From the NCBI RefSeq assembly GCF_000282375.1, contig NZ_AKJK01000012.1, positions 1 through 64,000 of the forward strand: 64,000 bases of DNA, in the 5' to 3' direction. Of the stretch, positions 35,569 to 43,999 are shown in pieces. The translations under genes and the position numbers were made by a program. Numbering within the stretch: position 1 is the stretch's first letter; each line of letters starts with the position of its first letter. A model generated the notes under the pieces. It searched no databases, had not been told where the DNA came from, and saw nothing but the letters and a program-made list of their open reading frames with translations. This DNA comes from Pseudomonas sp. GM50. GTDB taxonomy: Bacteria > Pseudomonadota > Gammaproteobacteria > Pseudomonadales > Pseudomonadaceae.

Positions 35569-36696
35569 TTACTGAGGCGAAACTTCAGTTTTAGGTTTGC
35601 CGAAATGCCACTCGTAAACCACGAATTTGAAGTCCTTCAGGTCGCCCTTTTCGTCGAAAGACAGGTCGCCGGTCGGGGTTTTGAACGTGCCCTTGTGGAT
35701 AGCTTCAGCCACTTTTGCGGTGTCTTCGCTCTTCGCGGCCTTGATGCCTTCGGCGATGACTTGCACAGCCGAGTAGGCCGGGAACACGAACGGACCGCTC
35801 GGGTCTTCTTTCTTGGCTTTGAACGCGTCAGCCAGGGCGATGTTGGCCGGATCCTGGTCGAAGGATTTCGGCAGGGTCACCAGCAGGCCTTCGGAAGCTT
35901 CCTTGGCGATTTGCGAAATGGAGTCGTTGCCCACGCCTTCCGGACCCATGAACTTGGCTTTCAGGCCTTTTTCCTGGGATTGACGCAGGAGCAGACCCAG
36001 CTCCGGGTGGTAGCCGCCGTAGTAGACGAAGTCGACGTTGGCTTGCTTGAGCTTGGAGACCATCGAAGAGAAGTCTTTGTCGCCAGCGTTGATGCCTTCG
36101 AACACCGCAACCTTGACGCCTTTGCCTTCCAGCGTTTTCTTCACGGCGCTGGCGATGCCTTCACCGTATTGCTGTTTGTCGTGCAGAACAGCAACGATTT
36201 TCGGTTTGACGTGATCGGCAATGTAGTTACCGGCGGCAGGGCCCTGGGCGCTGTCCAGACCGATGGTGCGGAAGATCATCTTGTAGCCGCGAGTGGTGAT
36301 GTCCGGGCTGGTGGCAGCCGGGGTGATCATGATCACGCCTTCGTCTTCGTAGATGTCGGACGCCGGTTGGGTGGAGCTGGAGCACAGGTGACCCACCACG
36401 AACTTGACGCCGTCGTTGACGACTTTGTTCGCAACAGCAACCGCTTGTTTTGGATCGCAGGCATCGTCGTATTCAACAGCGACGAGCTTCTTGCCGTCGA
36501 CGCCGCCCTTGGCGTTGATTTGTTCGATGGCCATTTTGGAGCCACTGAACTGCATGTCGCCGTATTGGGCTACAGGGCCGGTTTTAGGGCCGGCGATGCC
36601 GATCTTGATGGTGTCAGCGGCGAACGAATGGCTGGCAACCCCGGCCAGAACCATAGCGGCAAACAGTTTTGAAATCTGCTTAGTAGCCTTAGTCAT
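35569..36696 (-). CDS. braC: Branched-chain amino-acid binding protein BraC/LivK
   Basis: A 375-residue periplasmic binding protein with a signal peptide (KQISKLFAAMVLAGVASHSF-A/AD) and the type I periplasmic-binding fold of Leu/Ile/Val-binding proteins (ADTIKIGIAGPKTGPVAQYG, VAVEYDDACDPKQAVAVANK). It captures branched-chain amino acids for the livHMGF importer. It is preceded by a 351-bp leader with a palindromic element. Confidence 0.95.
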   Translation of the reverse strand: MTKATKQISKLFAAMVLAGVASHSFAADTIKIGIAGPKTGPVAQYGDMQFSGSKMAIEQINAKGGVDGKKLVAVEYDDACDPKQAVAVANKVVNDGVKFVVGHLCSSSTQPASDIYEDEGVIMITPAATSPDITTRGYKMIFRTIGLDSAQGPAAGNYIADHVKPKIVAVLHDKQQYGEGIASAVKKTLEGKGVKVAVFEGINAGDKDFSSMVSKLKQANVDFVYYGGYHPELGLLLRQSQEKGLKAKFMGPEGVGNDSISQIAKEASEGLLVTLPKSFDQDPANIALADAFKAKKEDPSGPFVFPAYSAVQVIAEGIKAAKSEDTAKVAEAIHKGTFKTPTGDLSFDEKGDLKDFKFVVYEWHFGKPKTEVSPQ

Positions 36697-37047
36697 AGTG
36701 CTCCACTCTTACTGTTGTAGTTTTTATAGTCCTGGCGCCGTAGCAGCAGAACCGGGTCAGATATCGTTGATATCCTCCGGAAAATGCCCCCGGCAACTGT
36801 ACCGGTACAGTGTAGAGCGCCGATTGTTAGCCTGGGAAGCTGGCGCCCGGGGGCAAAACCTGAGGGTGTCGCTTTATTGAAAGAAAAAGACAGAATCACG
36901 GCGGGATGTTAGCTGGCTAATACTTGGATTCAGCAGCATTCCCTGGCTTTCCTGCATTTCTCGATCGGTAACGCAATTGCATCCGGGTTTTTCTGGCGCA
37001 ATACCGACGTTATCATTCACGTCGTTTTTCATTGCGGACAGAAACCC
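36697..37047. other. 351-bp region before braC
   Basis: It holds the braC promoter and leader. Visible elements: the GATATCGTTGATATC inverted repeat (36761-36775), the nested palindrome at 36785-36855 and an A-rich stretch near 36880 that probably belongs to the divergent DUF2288 gene promoter. I see no ORF worth calling. Confidence 0.6.
36785..36855. promoter_or_regulatory. Nested palindromes in the braC leader
   Basis: The perfect 16-base palindrome ACTGTACCGGTACAGT (36796-36811) sits inside a 9-base inverted repeat, TGCCCCCGG (36785-36793) and CCGGGGGCA (36847-36855). The palindrome looks like a dimeric regulator site; the outer arms could form an RNA stem. No regulator gene is adjacent. 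Confidence 0.55.
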
Positions 37048-37353
37048 ATGACTCAAGAACCTAGCACCCTCTATGCCAAGCTGCTTGGTGAGACCGCATC
37101 TATTACCTGGAAAGAGTTGGAGCCGTTCTTTGCCAGGGGTGCCCTATTGTGGGTCGATCCAGGCCTGGATTTGATCGCTGCGGCAGAAGCGGTGGCAACC
37201 GATGAAGGTGAGAAAGTCGCTGCCTGGCTGGCCGCCGACAAGGTCGCCAAGCTGTCTGAAACGCGGGCGCTGGATCTTTTCGAGCGCGATCCCGAGCTGT
37301 GGGGCGTGGTGGTTTCGCCGTGGATTCTGATCCAGGAAAGGGCGACGAGCTGA
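37048..37353 (+). CDS. DUF2288 family protein
   Basis: A 101-residue cytoplasmic protein with the DUF2288 pattern: ITWKELEPFFARGALLWVDP, LDLIAAAEAVATDEGEKVAA and DPELWGVVVSPWILIQE. The function is unknown. It is divergent from braC and stands alone. Confidence 0.85.
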   Translation: MTQEPSTLYAKLLGETASITWKELEPFFARGALLWVDPGLDLIAAAEAVATDEGEKVAAWLAADKVAKLSETRALDLFERDPELWGVVVSPWILIQERATS

Positions 37354-37553
37354 GAGCGCGCACTTAATTGGTGCGCGGCTTTGCCGGTCAAAAGTGTGTA
37401 GCCGAGTAGCGTGATGGCATGTTGCCGTAGAGAAAGGCCACAGAAGGGTCTTGGCGAGGGTGACGTAAACGTAACGGGAACAGTTTATTGAGCAGCCGAT
37501 TGGCTGCTTAATTGTTTCTGGATGTTGGGATTTGTGGTGATGCTTATGCCGCC

Positions 37554-37638
37554 ATCGCGAGCAGGCTCGCTCCCACAATGTGATCGCATTCCTCCTGAAA
37601 GAATACGGTCCCTGTGGGAGCGAGCCTGCTCGCGATTG
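37554..37638. repeat. REP inverted pair (GTGGGAGCGAGCC family)
   Basis: CCATCGCGAGCAGGCTCGCT CCCACA faces CTGTGGGAGCGAGCCTGCTC GCGATTGG, opposite in order to the pairs elsewhere. The rest of the 298-bp gap after the DUF2288 gene holds no recognisable feature. Confidence 0.88.
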
Positions 37639-37651
37639 GGCGCGCCGCTGA

Positions 37652-39847
37652 CTAAGCCGTCTTACCGGTATGGTTATTCAGCGAAATAACCTTGGTCTTG
37701 CCAATCCGGTGACGGTAAATCTCGCGCAGATACTTGATCGCCTTCTTCACGCAATCCCGGGACAAGCGGATGTCATTGATCGAGACAAACTTGTCCTTGT
37801 CGTTGATCAGTTCACGGTACTTCTTCTCGTACATCGGTTTGATCGCGTACCAGTTGGTATCGAGGATTTTCGCCGGGTTTTCGAATTCGTTGAGCAGTTC
37901 GTCGATCCGGTCTTCGTCGAAGTCTTCATTGATGATGAAGTCCAGGATCGAGTTGTCCAGCGTCTCGTCGAAGCGGTACGGGTTTTTCGCAAAGCAGCGC
38001 TTGATGAACGCCACGATCAGAGTCAGGAAGTCGTCCGACAGGCACGGGCTCTTGGCGATCAGGGTGGTCAGCGACAGGTTGGCCGAAGCGCCGATCACCA
38101 GTGCATAACGCTTGAGCGTGGTGTTGGGGAACAGGCTGTTGAGGTGGGTCTTCAACCGGTTCAGGTCCATGTAGGACAGCTTGTAGTCCTTTGGCAGCGA
38201 AACAATCGAGACCACCGACGAGCAGTTCTTGAAGAAGTGCAGGTCGTGCAACGCGGCCGCGTCATAGCCCGAATTCTTGTACTGCTCCAGCGAGGCGCGA
38301 TAGCGCTTGGATTCGATCGGCAACAGGCTGATGCCTTCGATCGCCTGGGTCACTTTGTTGAAGTGCGGCAGGTCGATCGAGCGGAAGAACAGGTCGTCGA
38401 TGTTCAGGCGCTGCGGCTCTTTCTCGAACACCTTGAACTTGTCGCTGCTCGGCGGCGGGGTTTCCGGCACCACGGACTCGGCGTAGGCAATCGCCACCGG
38501 GCCGGCCAGGCTCATGAACAGGTCGTTGGCGTCCAGGCGTATGGTTTCGCCAATGTCGATGCCTGCCCGGCGGAAATAGTTCTGGTCGTAGTCGGTGGTC
38601 ACCGCCTGCGCTGTCAGAATGTTGAAGATCTGCTGTGAAATGTACTGGTTGGCGTGCTTTTCCATGGCATTGACATCAATGTTCTGGATGTTGCCGTCAT
38701 CGCTTTCTTCGGCGTAACGCATGATGTCGTTGGAGATCAGCATCATCGCGTTCCATGGGCGGATACGGCCCATGACGCTGGCTTCGCTGCTGTCTTCGTT
38801 GGCGAAGTTGTAGGAGAAGTCCCATTCTTCCGACAGGTATTTGCACAGCAGGCGACCGGCGTTGATGTGCAGCGCCTCGGACATTTCGCTGCGGTGATCG
38901 GAAATGTTCGGCAGTACGCAAATACCGCTGGTGAAGATCGGCTCGAAGACGAAGGAATGACCGCTCTTGCCGTCGTGCTCGTCCATCGGCTTGGTGTCGA
39001 ACGTTTTGTTCATGTACGAGTGCTGCTGAGCCAGGCCGAACTCCGAGGCCATGCCCGAACCGGTACCGCCGCCGGCACTGAAGATCGAGAAATACAGGCG
39101 CGACTGGTTGGCCTTGATCCCGCAGCTGTCGATCAGGTACGAGTGAATCATCTTCCAGTCAGGGCTGGAGAAGCGCTGGGTGTCCTTGTTCAGGATAATC
39201 TTGGCCAAGTACTGGCCGAGGATCGGCGCGTTACCGGCGCCACCGGCGTGGACTTCCGACAAGTCCATGATTTTCATTTTGCTGTAGTCGCGCAAAAAGC
39301 CGCTTTTTTCGCCCTTGCGCGAGAAGCGGATGCGACCGGCGATGTCCTTGTCCAAATCGCCGAGCATCACCAGCGGCTCGACCAGAAACACCGGTTTGCT
39401 GGCCTTGTTCGACCCCAGGCGCAGGTTGTTGCGAATCCACTGCGCCGGGCTGTAGCCTTTTTCGGCGTAGCGTTTATCCGGCGACAGACGGTCTTCGTTG
39501 TTGAATTCGTTGAGGTAGAACTTGCGGGCGTTGTACACCAGCTCCGCCACGTCCAGTGCGATGTTCGAACCACAGCGGCCGAGGCCGATCAGGCACACCG
39601 ACGGGAATTCCTGATCGTTGTGCTGTTCGTTGTCGCCCTCCAAATGGGGCGGGCGCGGGAACACCAGGTCGCGCAGGCCGTCGAGGTTGTCGAGGATGCG
39701 GTCGGTATTGGTTTCTGTGAAGTACAGGTATTGCTGAGTCGCCAGCGGACGCGACGGGCTCAATGGCTTCGACGATGAGGGGCTGTTCGCCGCGGGGCTC
39801 AGGGTCAGGTCGGATACCGCGGTGGCCGGGTTATTTTTAGAAGTCAT
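37652..39847 (-). CDS. Tubulin/FtsZ-superfamily protein of unknown role
   Basis: A 731-residue protein. After a 40-residue Ser/Pro-rich N-terminus, it has IGLGRCGSN (87-95), like the first glycine loop of FtsZ, then SAGGGTGSGMAS with the tubulin signature GGGTGSG at 259-265, and IRLDANDLFMSLAGPVAIAY, whose Asp439 and Asp442 match the FtsZ T7 catalytic loop (NxDxxD, with Arg in place of Asn). The remaining 290 residues are unlike FtsZ and rich in charged helices. It likely binds and hydrolyses GTP at an inter-subunit site. It may match the Tubulin_2 Pfam family; this is a recollection. Function is unknown. The ATG at 39847 is chosen; its ribosome site is weak (AGG 13 bases upstream), and an ATG 45 bases earlier is an alternative. 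Confidence 0.85.
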   Translation of the reverse strand: MTSKNNPATAVSDLTLSPAANSPSSSKPLSPSRPLATQQYLYFTETNTDRILDNLDGLRDLVFPRPPHLEGDNEQHNDQEFPSVCLIGLGRCGSNIALDVAELVYNARKFYLNEFNNEDRLSPDKRYAEKGYSPAQWIRNNLRLGSNKASKPVFLVEPLVMLGDLDKDIAGRIRFSRKGEKSGFLRDYSKMKIMDLSEVHAGGAGNAPILGQYLAKIILNKDTQRFSSPDWKMIHSYLIDSCGIKANQSRLYFSIFSAGGGTGSGMASEFGLAQQHSYMNKTFDTKPMDEHDGKSGHSFVFEPIFTSGICVLPNISDHRSEMSEALHINAGRLLCKYLSEEWDFSYNFANEDSSEASVMGRIRPWNAMMLISNDIMRYAEESDDGNIQNIDVNAMEKHANQYISQQIFNILTAQAVTTDYDQNYFRRAGIDIGETIRLDANDLFMSLAGPVAIAYAESVVPETPPPSSDKFKVFEKEPQRLNIDDLFFRSIDLPHFNKVTQAIEGISLLPIESKRYRASLEQYKNSGYDAAALHDLHFFKNCSSVVSIVSLPKDYKLSYMDLNRLKTHLNSLFPNTTLKRYALVIGASANLSLTTLIAKSPCLSDDFLTLIVAFIKRCFAKNPYRFDETLDNSILDFIINEDFDEDRIDELLNEFENPAKILDTNWYAIKPMYEKKYRELINDKDKFVSINDIRLSRDCVKKAIKYLREIYRHRIGKTKVISLNNHTGKTA

Positions 39848-40044
39848 TGTGCGCCATATACCTGGACTGGTTGGCTCGGCGACAGGTGTCATCGAGTCAT
39901 CACGGAATGGGATCTCGCGTCTTTTTGCTGCGCGAATATGACCCAAGCGTCAGGGCCTTGGCCTGAGCATCGCTCGGGGGAATCCTTTCCTTAATCATGA
40001 TGAATCGGCCAGTATTCGATGATCTTTAATCAAAATGGGGCTAA

Positions 40045-40941
40045 ATGATGGCAACGTTACCTGCACTGGGGTTTGCCGGAATCGGCCTGATGGGCCTGCC
40101 GATGTGCCGACGCTTGTTGGCGGCGGGTTATCCGCTGACGGTGTGGAACCGCAACCCGGGCAAGTGCGCAGCGCTGGTCGAGGCCGGCGCACGGCAAGTG
40201 GCGACACCGGCCGAACTGTGTCAGCACGCGGACCTGGTGATGCTGTGTCTGGCCGACACTGCGGTTGTACGTGAGGTGGTGTTCGGCCCGGCGGGCGTTG
40301 CCGAAGGGGCGAGAAGTGGACAGTTACTGGTGGATTTTTCCAGCCTGGAACCCACCGCGACGCGGGAAATGGCGAGCTCATTGGCCAGTAAAACCGCTAT
40401 GAGTTGGCTCGATGCGCCGGTCTCCGGCGGGGTGGTCGGCGCCGAGGCCGGCAGCCTGGCGATCATGGTTGGGGGCGAAGCGGCAGACCTTGCACGCGTG
40501 CGGCCGGTGTTGTTGACCCTTGGCCAGCGCGTGACCCACATGGGCGCCGTCGGTGCGGGGCAGGTGACCAAGGCCTGCAATCAGATGATCGTCGCCTGCA
40601 ATGCCCTGGTCATTGCCGAAGTGATGGCCCTGGCCGAGCGTTCCGGGGTCGACGCCCGCCTGATCGCCGAGGCGCTGGCCGGTGGTTTCGCCGATTCAAA
40701 ACCGCTGCAGATTCTCGCGCCGCAAATGGCCGAAAGCCGTTTCGAACCGGTGAAATGGCACGTGCGCACGCTGCTCAAGGACCTCGACAGCGCCGTGAAA
40801 TTTTCCCGCGAGCAGGGTTCGGCCACGCCGATCAGCGGATTGGCCGCACAACTGATGCGCCTGCATGGGGGGCAGGGGTTCCTGGAAAAGGATCCGTCGA
40901 CGTTAGTGCAGTTGTACCGCGAGCCAGACTCAAGGGATTGA
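40045..40941 (+). CDS. NAD(P)-dependent beta-hydroxyacid dehydrogenase
   Basis: A 298-residue dehydrogenase of the 3-hydroxyisobutyrate / tartronate-semialdehyde reductase family: Rossmann motif GFAGIGLMGLPMCRRLLAAG, substrate loop WLDAPVSGGVVGAEAGSLAI, and catalytic Lys in GAGQVTKACNQMIVACNAL. The substrate is not clear. It is divergent from the tubulin-like gene; its last 110 bases overlap the convergent MHYT gene. Confidence 0.9.
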   Translation: MMATLPALGFAGIGLMGLPMCRRLLAAGYPLTVWNRNPGKCAALVEAGARQVATPAELCQHADLVMLCLADTAVVREVVFGPAGVAEGARSGQLLVDFSSLEPTATREMASSLASKTAMSWLDAPVSGGVVGAEAGSLAIMVGGEAADLARVRPVLLTLGQRVTHMGAVGAGQVTKACNQMIVACNALVIAEVMALAERSGVDARLIAEALAGGFADSKPLQILAPQMAESRFEPVKWHVRTLLKDLDSAVKFSREQGSATPISGLAAQLMRLHGGQGFLEKDPSTLVQLYREPDSRD

Positions 40942-43126
40942 AGGTGTGCACGTGCTTGCGCTGATTGATTTCGGCCAGCACCGGACGCAACTCGGCCAGC
41001 GGCACCGGACGGCTGAGCAGGTAGCCCTGAACGAAATCGCAGCCGTGGCGTTCGAGAAAGTCGTATTGCTCGAAGGTTTCGACGCCTTCGGTGACGACTT
41101 GCAAATGCAGGGTGTGGGCCATGACGATAATCGCCTGGACGATTTCCATGTCCTGGGTGGCCTTGGGGATGTCTTGAATGAACGAGCGGTCGATCTTCAA
41201 CGTGTTTAATGGCAGGCGCCTGAGGTAGGCCAGGGATGAATAGCCGGTGCCGAAGTCATCGATCGACAACGAGACCCCGAGGGCACGAATCTGCCGCAGC
41301 AACACCAGGGTGTTGGTGATATTGCCCATCAGCGCATTCTCGGTCACTTCCAGTTCCAGCCGGTGTGGTGCCACCCCGAAGGCGTGCAGGGCGTGTTCGA
41401 TTTCATTGGCCAGTTCTTCTCGCGCCAGGTTCAGGGGCGAGCAATTCACCGCGATTTTGAGGTCTTCGCAATCGTACCGGGACAGCTCGCCCAAGTCCTC
41501 GCAGGCCTTGCGCAGAACCCAGTTGTCCAGTTCGGCGATCAGGCCGTTGGCTTCGGCAATGGCGATGAACCGATCCGGCGTGAGCAATCCGTGAACCGGA
41601 TGTTGCCAGCGAATCAGCGCTTCAAGTTTGGTGACTTGGCCGGCTCTCAGGTCATAGATCGGTTGGTAGTACAGCATCAGCCCGGTGTTTTCGCGCAGGG
41701 CGTGACGCAGTTCCTCTTCGAGTTGCAACTCCAGGGTGGCGCGGGTTTTCAGGTTTGCACTGAAAAAATGCAGGGCGTTACGACCGCAATCCTTGGACTG
41801 GTACAGCGCCAGGTCAGCGTTTTTCAGCAGTTCGTCACAGGTTTTGCCGTCTTCCGGAAACAGGCTGATGCCGATGCTGGTGGTCATGACCATGCGCCGT
41901 CCGGACAACTCGATGGGCTCCTTCATTTTTAGCATGATGCGCTGGGCCATTTGCCGTGCTTCTTCACGGTCGTACAGGGTGATGAGGATGCAGAATTCGT
42001 CGCCTCCGAAGCGCGCCACCACATCCTCATGACTGCGCACCGAGGCCTTGATGTGGCTGGCCAGGACTTTGAGCAATTCGTCGCCGGCGTCATGGCCGAG
42101 GCTGTCATTGATCCGCTTGAAGTGGTCGATGTCCAGGAACATCACCGCCAGCATGCCGCCTTCGTTGGTTTTCTCGATGAGTTTCTCGGCGAAGATCTGG
42201 TTGAAGCCCCGGCGGTTGATCAGATTGGTCAAGGGGTCGTAGTGCGCCACCTGTTGCAGTGACATGCGCGCCTGATCCAGTTGACTGAGCAGGGCGTTGA
42301 CCCGCTGCAGGTCATGTTCCTTGTGTTGCAGCTTCTTGTCCGCCAGTGCGGCACTGATGCTGCTGCCGATGATCAGCAACGTGATTACCGCCACCGTCAG
42401 CCCCAGTTGCAGGTGATTATTGTCGTCGGGCAACGGCTGGAGACTGCCTAGGGGCAGCACCAGGTTGAACGCCGCCATGCCGGTGAAATGCATGCTGACG
42501 ATGCCGGCCCCGAGCACCAGGCTGGCGGTGTACTTGAGCAATTGATGAAACACGCCGGTGCCATCGCGCAGATGGCTGGAAATCAACAGGGCGGCCAGGC
42601 TGGCACTGATGGCGATCACAATGGACAGCCCGAACAGGACGGGTTGGTAGTAGGCCATCGCATTCGATCGCAGGGCGGCCATGCCCACGTAATGCATGGT
42701 TGCGATGCCCAGGCCGATCCACACTGCGGCCCGCAGGTATTGCCAGAAATTCAGCTGAGGATGGCTGAGGGTGTGCATGGCCAGCCACGAGGCGGTCAGG
42801 GCGAATAATAGCGAGAGCAGGGTAGTGGGCAGGTGGTAATGGATTTCGATCGGCGCCTGGAACGCCAGCATGCTGATGAAGTGCATGGCCCAGATACCGC
42901 CCGCCAGGCACCCGGCACCGACCCAGCGCCAGAGACGTTGGGAGGCGGATTTTTCCACATGGCCGACCCGCTCGGTCATGTCCAGCGTGGCGAAGCCGGC
43001 CGCGCAAGCCACCAGATAGGCCAGCAACACCAGAAAAGGGTTATGGGTGCAATCGAGTATGACCTGCCCGCTCTCCGGTAGCCCGGTCATGAAATGCAAA
43101 CCAAGCCACTCCATAGCATGCCCCAT
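40832..43126 (-). CDS. MHYT-GGDEF-EAL cyclic-di-GMP enzyme (MucR-like)
   Basis: A 764-residue membrane protein. The N-terminus has about seven helices with MHYT-type sensor motifs (MHFISM at 81-86, MHYVGM, MHFTGM), expected to bind copper and sense gases. Then follow a GGDEF domain (ARFGGDEFCIL; GGDEF at 374-378) with an intact active site and an EAL domain (KLEALIRW; EAL at 502-504). The RxxD inhibitory site before GGDEF is changed to SHED. The layout matches MucR of P. aeruginosa, which feeds c-di-GMP to alginate synthesis. The stop lies within the opposite strand of the preceding dehydrogenase. The start is 43126; an ATG at 43114 is also possible. Confidence 0.9.
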   Translation of the reverse strand: MGHAMEWLGLHFMTGLPESGQVILDCTHNPFLVLLAYLVACAAGFATLDMTERVGHVEKSASQRLWRWVGAGCLAGGIWAMHFISMLAFQAPIEIHYHLPTTLLSLLFALTASWLAMHTLSHPQLNFWQYLRAAVWIGLGIATMHYVGMAALRSNAMAYYQPVLFGLSIVIAISASLAALLISSHLRDGTGVFHQLLKYTASLVLGAGIVSMHFTGMAAFNLVLPLGSLQPLPDDNNHLQLGLTVAVITLLIIGSSISAALADKKLQHKEHDLQRVNALLSQLDQARMSLQQVAHYDPLTNLINRRGFNQIFAEKLIEKTNEGGMLAVMFLDIDHFKRINDSLGHDAGDELLKVLASHIKASVRSHEDVVARFGGDEFCILITLYDREEARQMAQRIMLKMKEPIELSGRRMVMTTSIGISLFPEDGKTCDELLKNADLALYQSKDCGRNALHFFSANLKTRATLELQLEEELRHALRENTGLMLYYQPIYDLRAGQVTKLEALIRWQHPVHGLLTPDRFIAIAEANGLIAELDNWVLRKACEDLGELSRYDCEDLKIAVNCSPLNLAREELANEIEHALHAFGVAPHRLELEVTENALMGNITNTLVLLRQIRALGVSLSIDDFGTGYSSLAYLRRLPLNTLKIDRSFIQDIPKATQDMEIVQAIIVMAHTLHLQVVTEGVETFEQYDFLERHGCDFVQGYLLSRPVPLAELRPVLAEINQRKHVHTFNPLSLARGTTALTSTDPFPGTPAPHAGASVVRPIR

Positions 43127-43262
43127 CTCTGAATCATCCTGGCCTGCGCCATGCGCGCTGGCGAATGCTTGCAGTATAGAGGCCTTGCACGGAGCGCAAG
43201 AGGTGATGGCACGGTGACGCCAATAATTTTGGTATTAGCGTGATAGCGATTGGCGCTAAGTC

Positions 43263-43628
43263 TCAAGCGCTCTGTTCATAAGGCATTTCGAACTCCGGTT
43301 GCAGGGCCGGCAACCCGAACGCGGCCCGGGCCGCGTCGCAATCCACGTTCGCCTCACCATTGGCCCACGAGGCGTCGAACTCCCGGCAGGTGCTGGAGCG
43401 CTGATCGTAAATCGAGCATTGCACCGTGCTGCCCACCTCACCCACCAGCCCGACGCAGCGGGTCGGTTTGCAGTCTGTGCCGAGCATGGCCACCCGGCTG
43501 GGACTGATGGGCGCGACCAGTTCATCGGGCACCGTCCCCCCTGCCGAGGTGCATTCACCCCAGAAAAAAGACACGCGAAAATGAGAACAGCAGGCACCGC
43601 AATTCAGACACGGACTGGCTTCGGACAT
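43263..43628 (-). CDS. YkgJ family cysteine-cluster protein
   Basis: A 121-residue protein with the YkgJ zinc/iron-sulfur pattern: CLNCGACCSHFRVSFFWGEC near the N-terminus and CSIYDQRSSTCREF further on. The role is unknown. It stands alone before a 371-bp gap. Confidence 0.88.
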   Translation of the reverse strand: MSEASPCLNCGACCSHFRVSFFWGECTSAGGTVPDELVAPISPSRVAMLGTDCKPTRCVGLVGEVGSTVQCSIYDQRSSTCREFDASWANGEANVDCDAARAAFGLPALQPEFEMPYEQSA

Positions 43629-43999
43629 GGGCGATAGTCAAAGAGGGATGGGGGACACGGTGGGCAGACAAGGCCGCTATTCTAGGCTTTGCCTTGGGCT
43701 TGGGAAGGGGGGCACAGAGGTATTTTTCAACGGTCGGTCGGGCCATGGAAAACACCGCCATTCTCCTGTGGGAGCGGGCTTGCTCGCGAAAGGCGGCGTG
43801 TCAGTCGGCATCATCGCAGGCAGGCACCCCGTCTTTCGCGAGCAAGCCCGCTCCCACAGGGTATTCTGGCGTTTGGGAGGGTTCGGTTGCCATGGGCTGA
43901 TATCAGGCTGGCGAATGATGACAGACACGCCGCGCGCGCCTGACTAGATTGCAGTTTCCGGGGGCAGCGACGCCTTCATAACAATAAAGAGACGGACCC
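43629..43999. other. 371-bp gap holding one REP pair
   Basis: Apart from the REP pair at 43768-43862, it carries only the divergent promoter areas for the YkgJ gene and the MFS gene. I see no convincing ORF; the frames here run through the REP arms. Confidence 0.6.
43768..43862. repeat. REP inverted pair (GTGGGAGCGGGCTTGCTCGCGAAAG variant)
   Basis: CTGTGGGAGCGGGCTTGCTC GCGAAAGGCG faces TTTCGCGAGCAAGCCCGCTC CCACAGGG. Confidence 0.88.
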
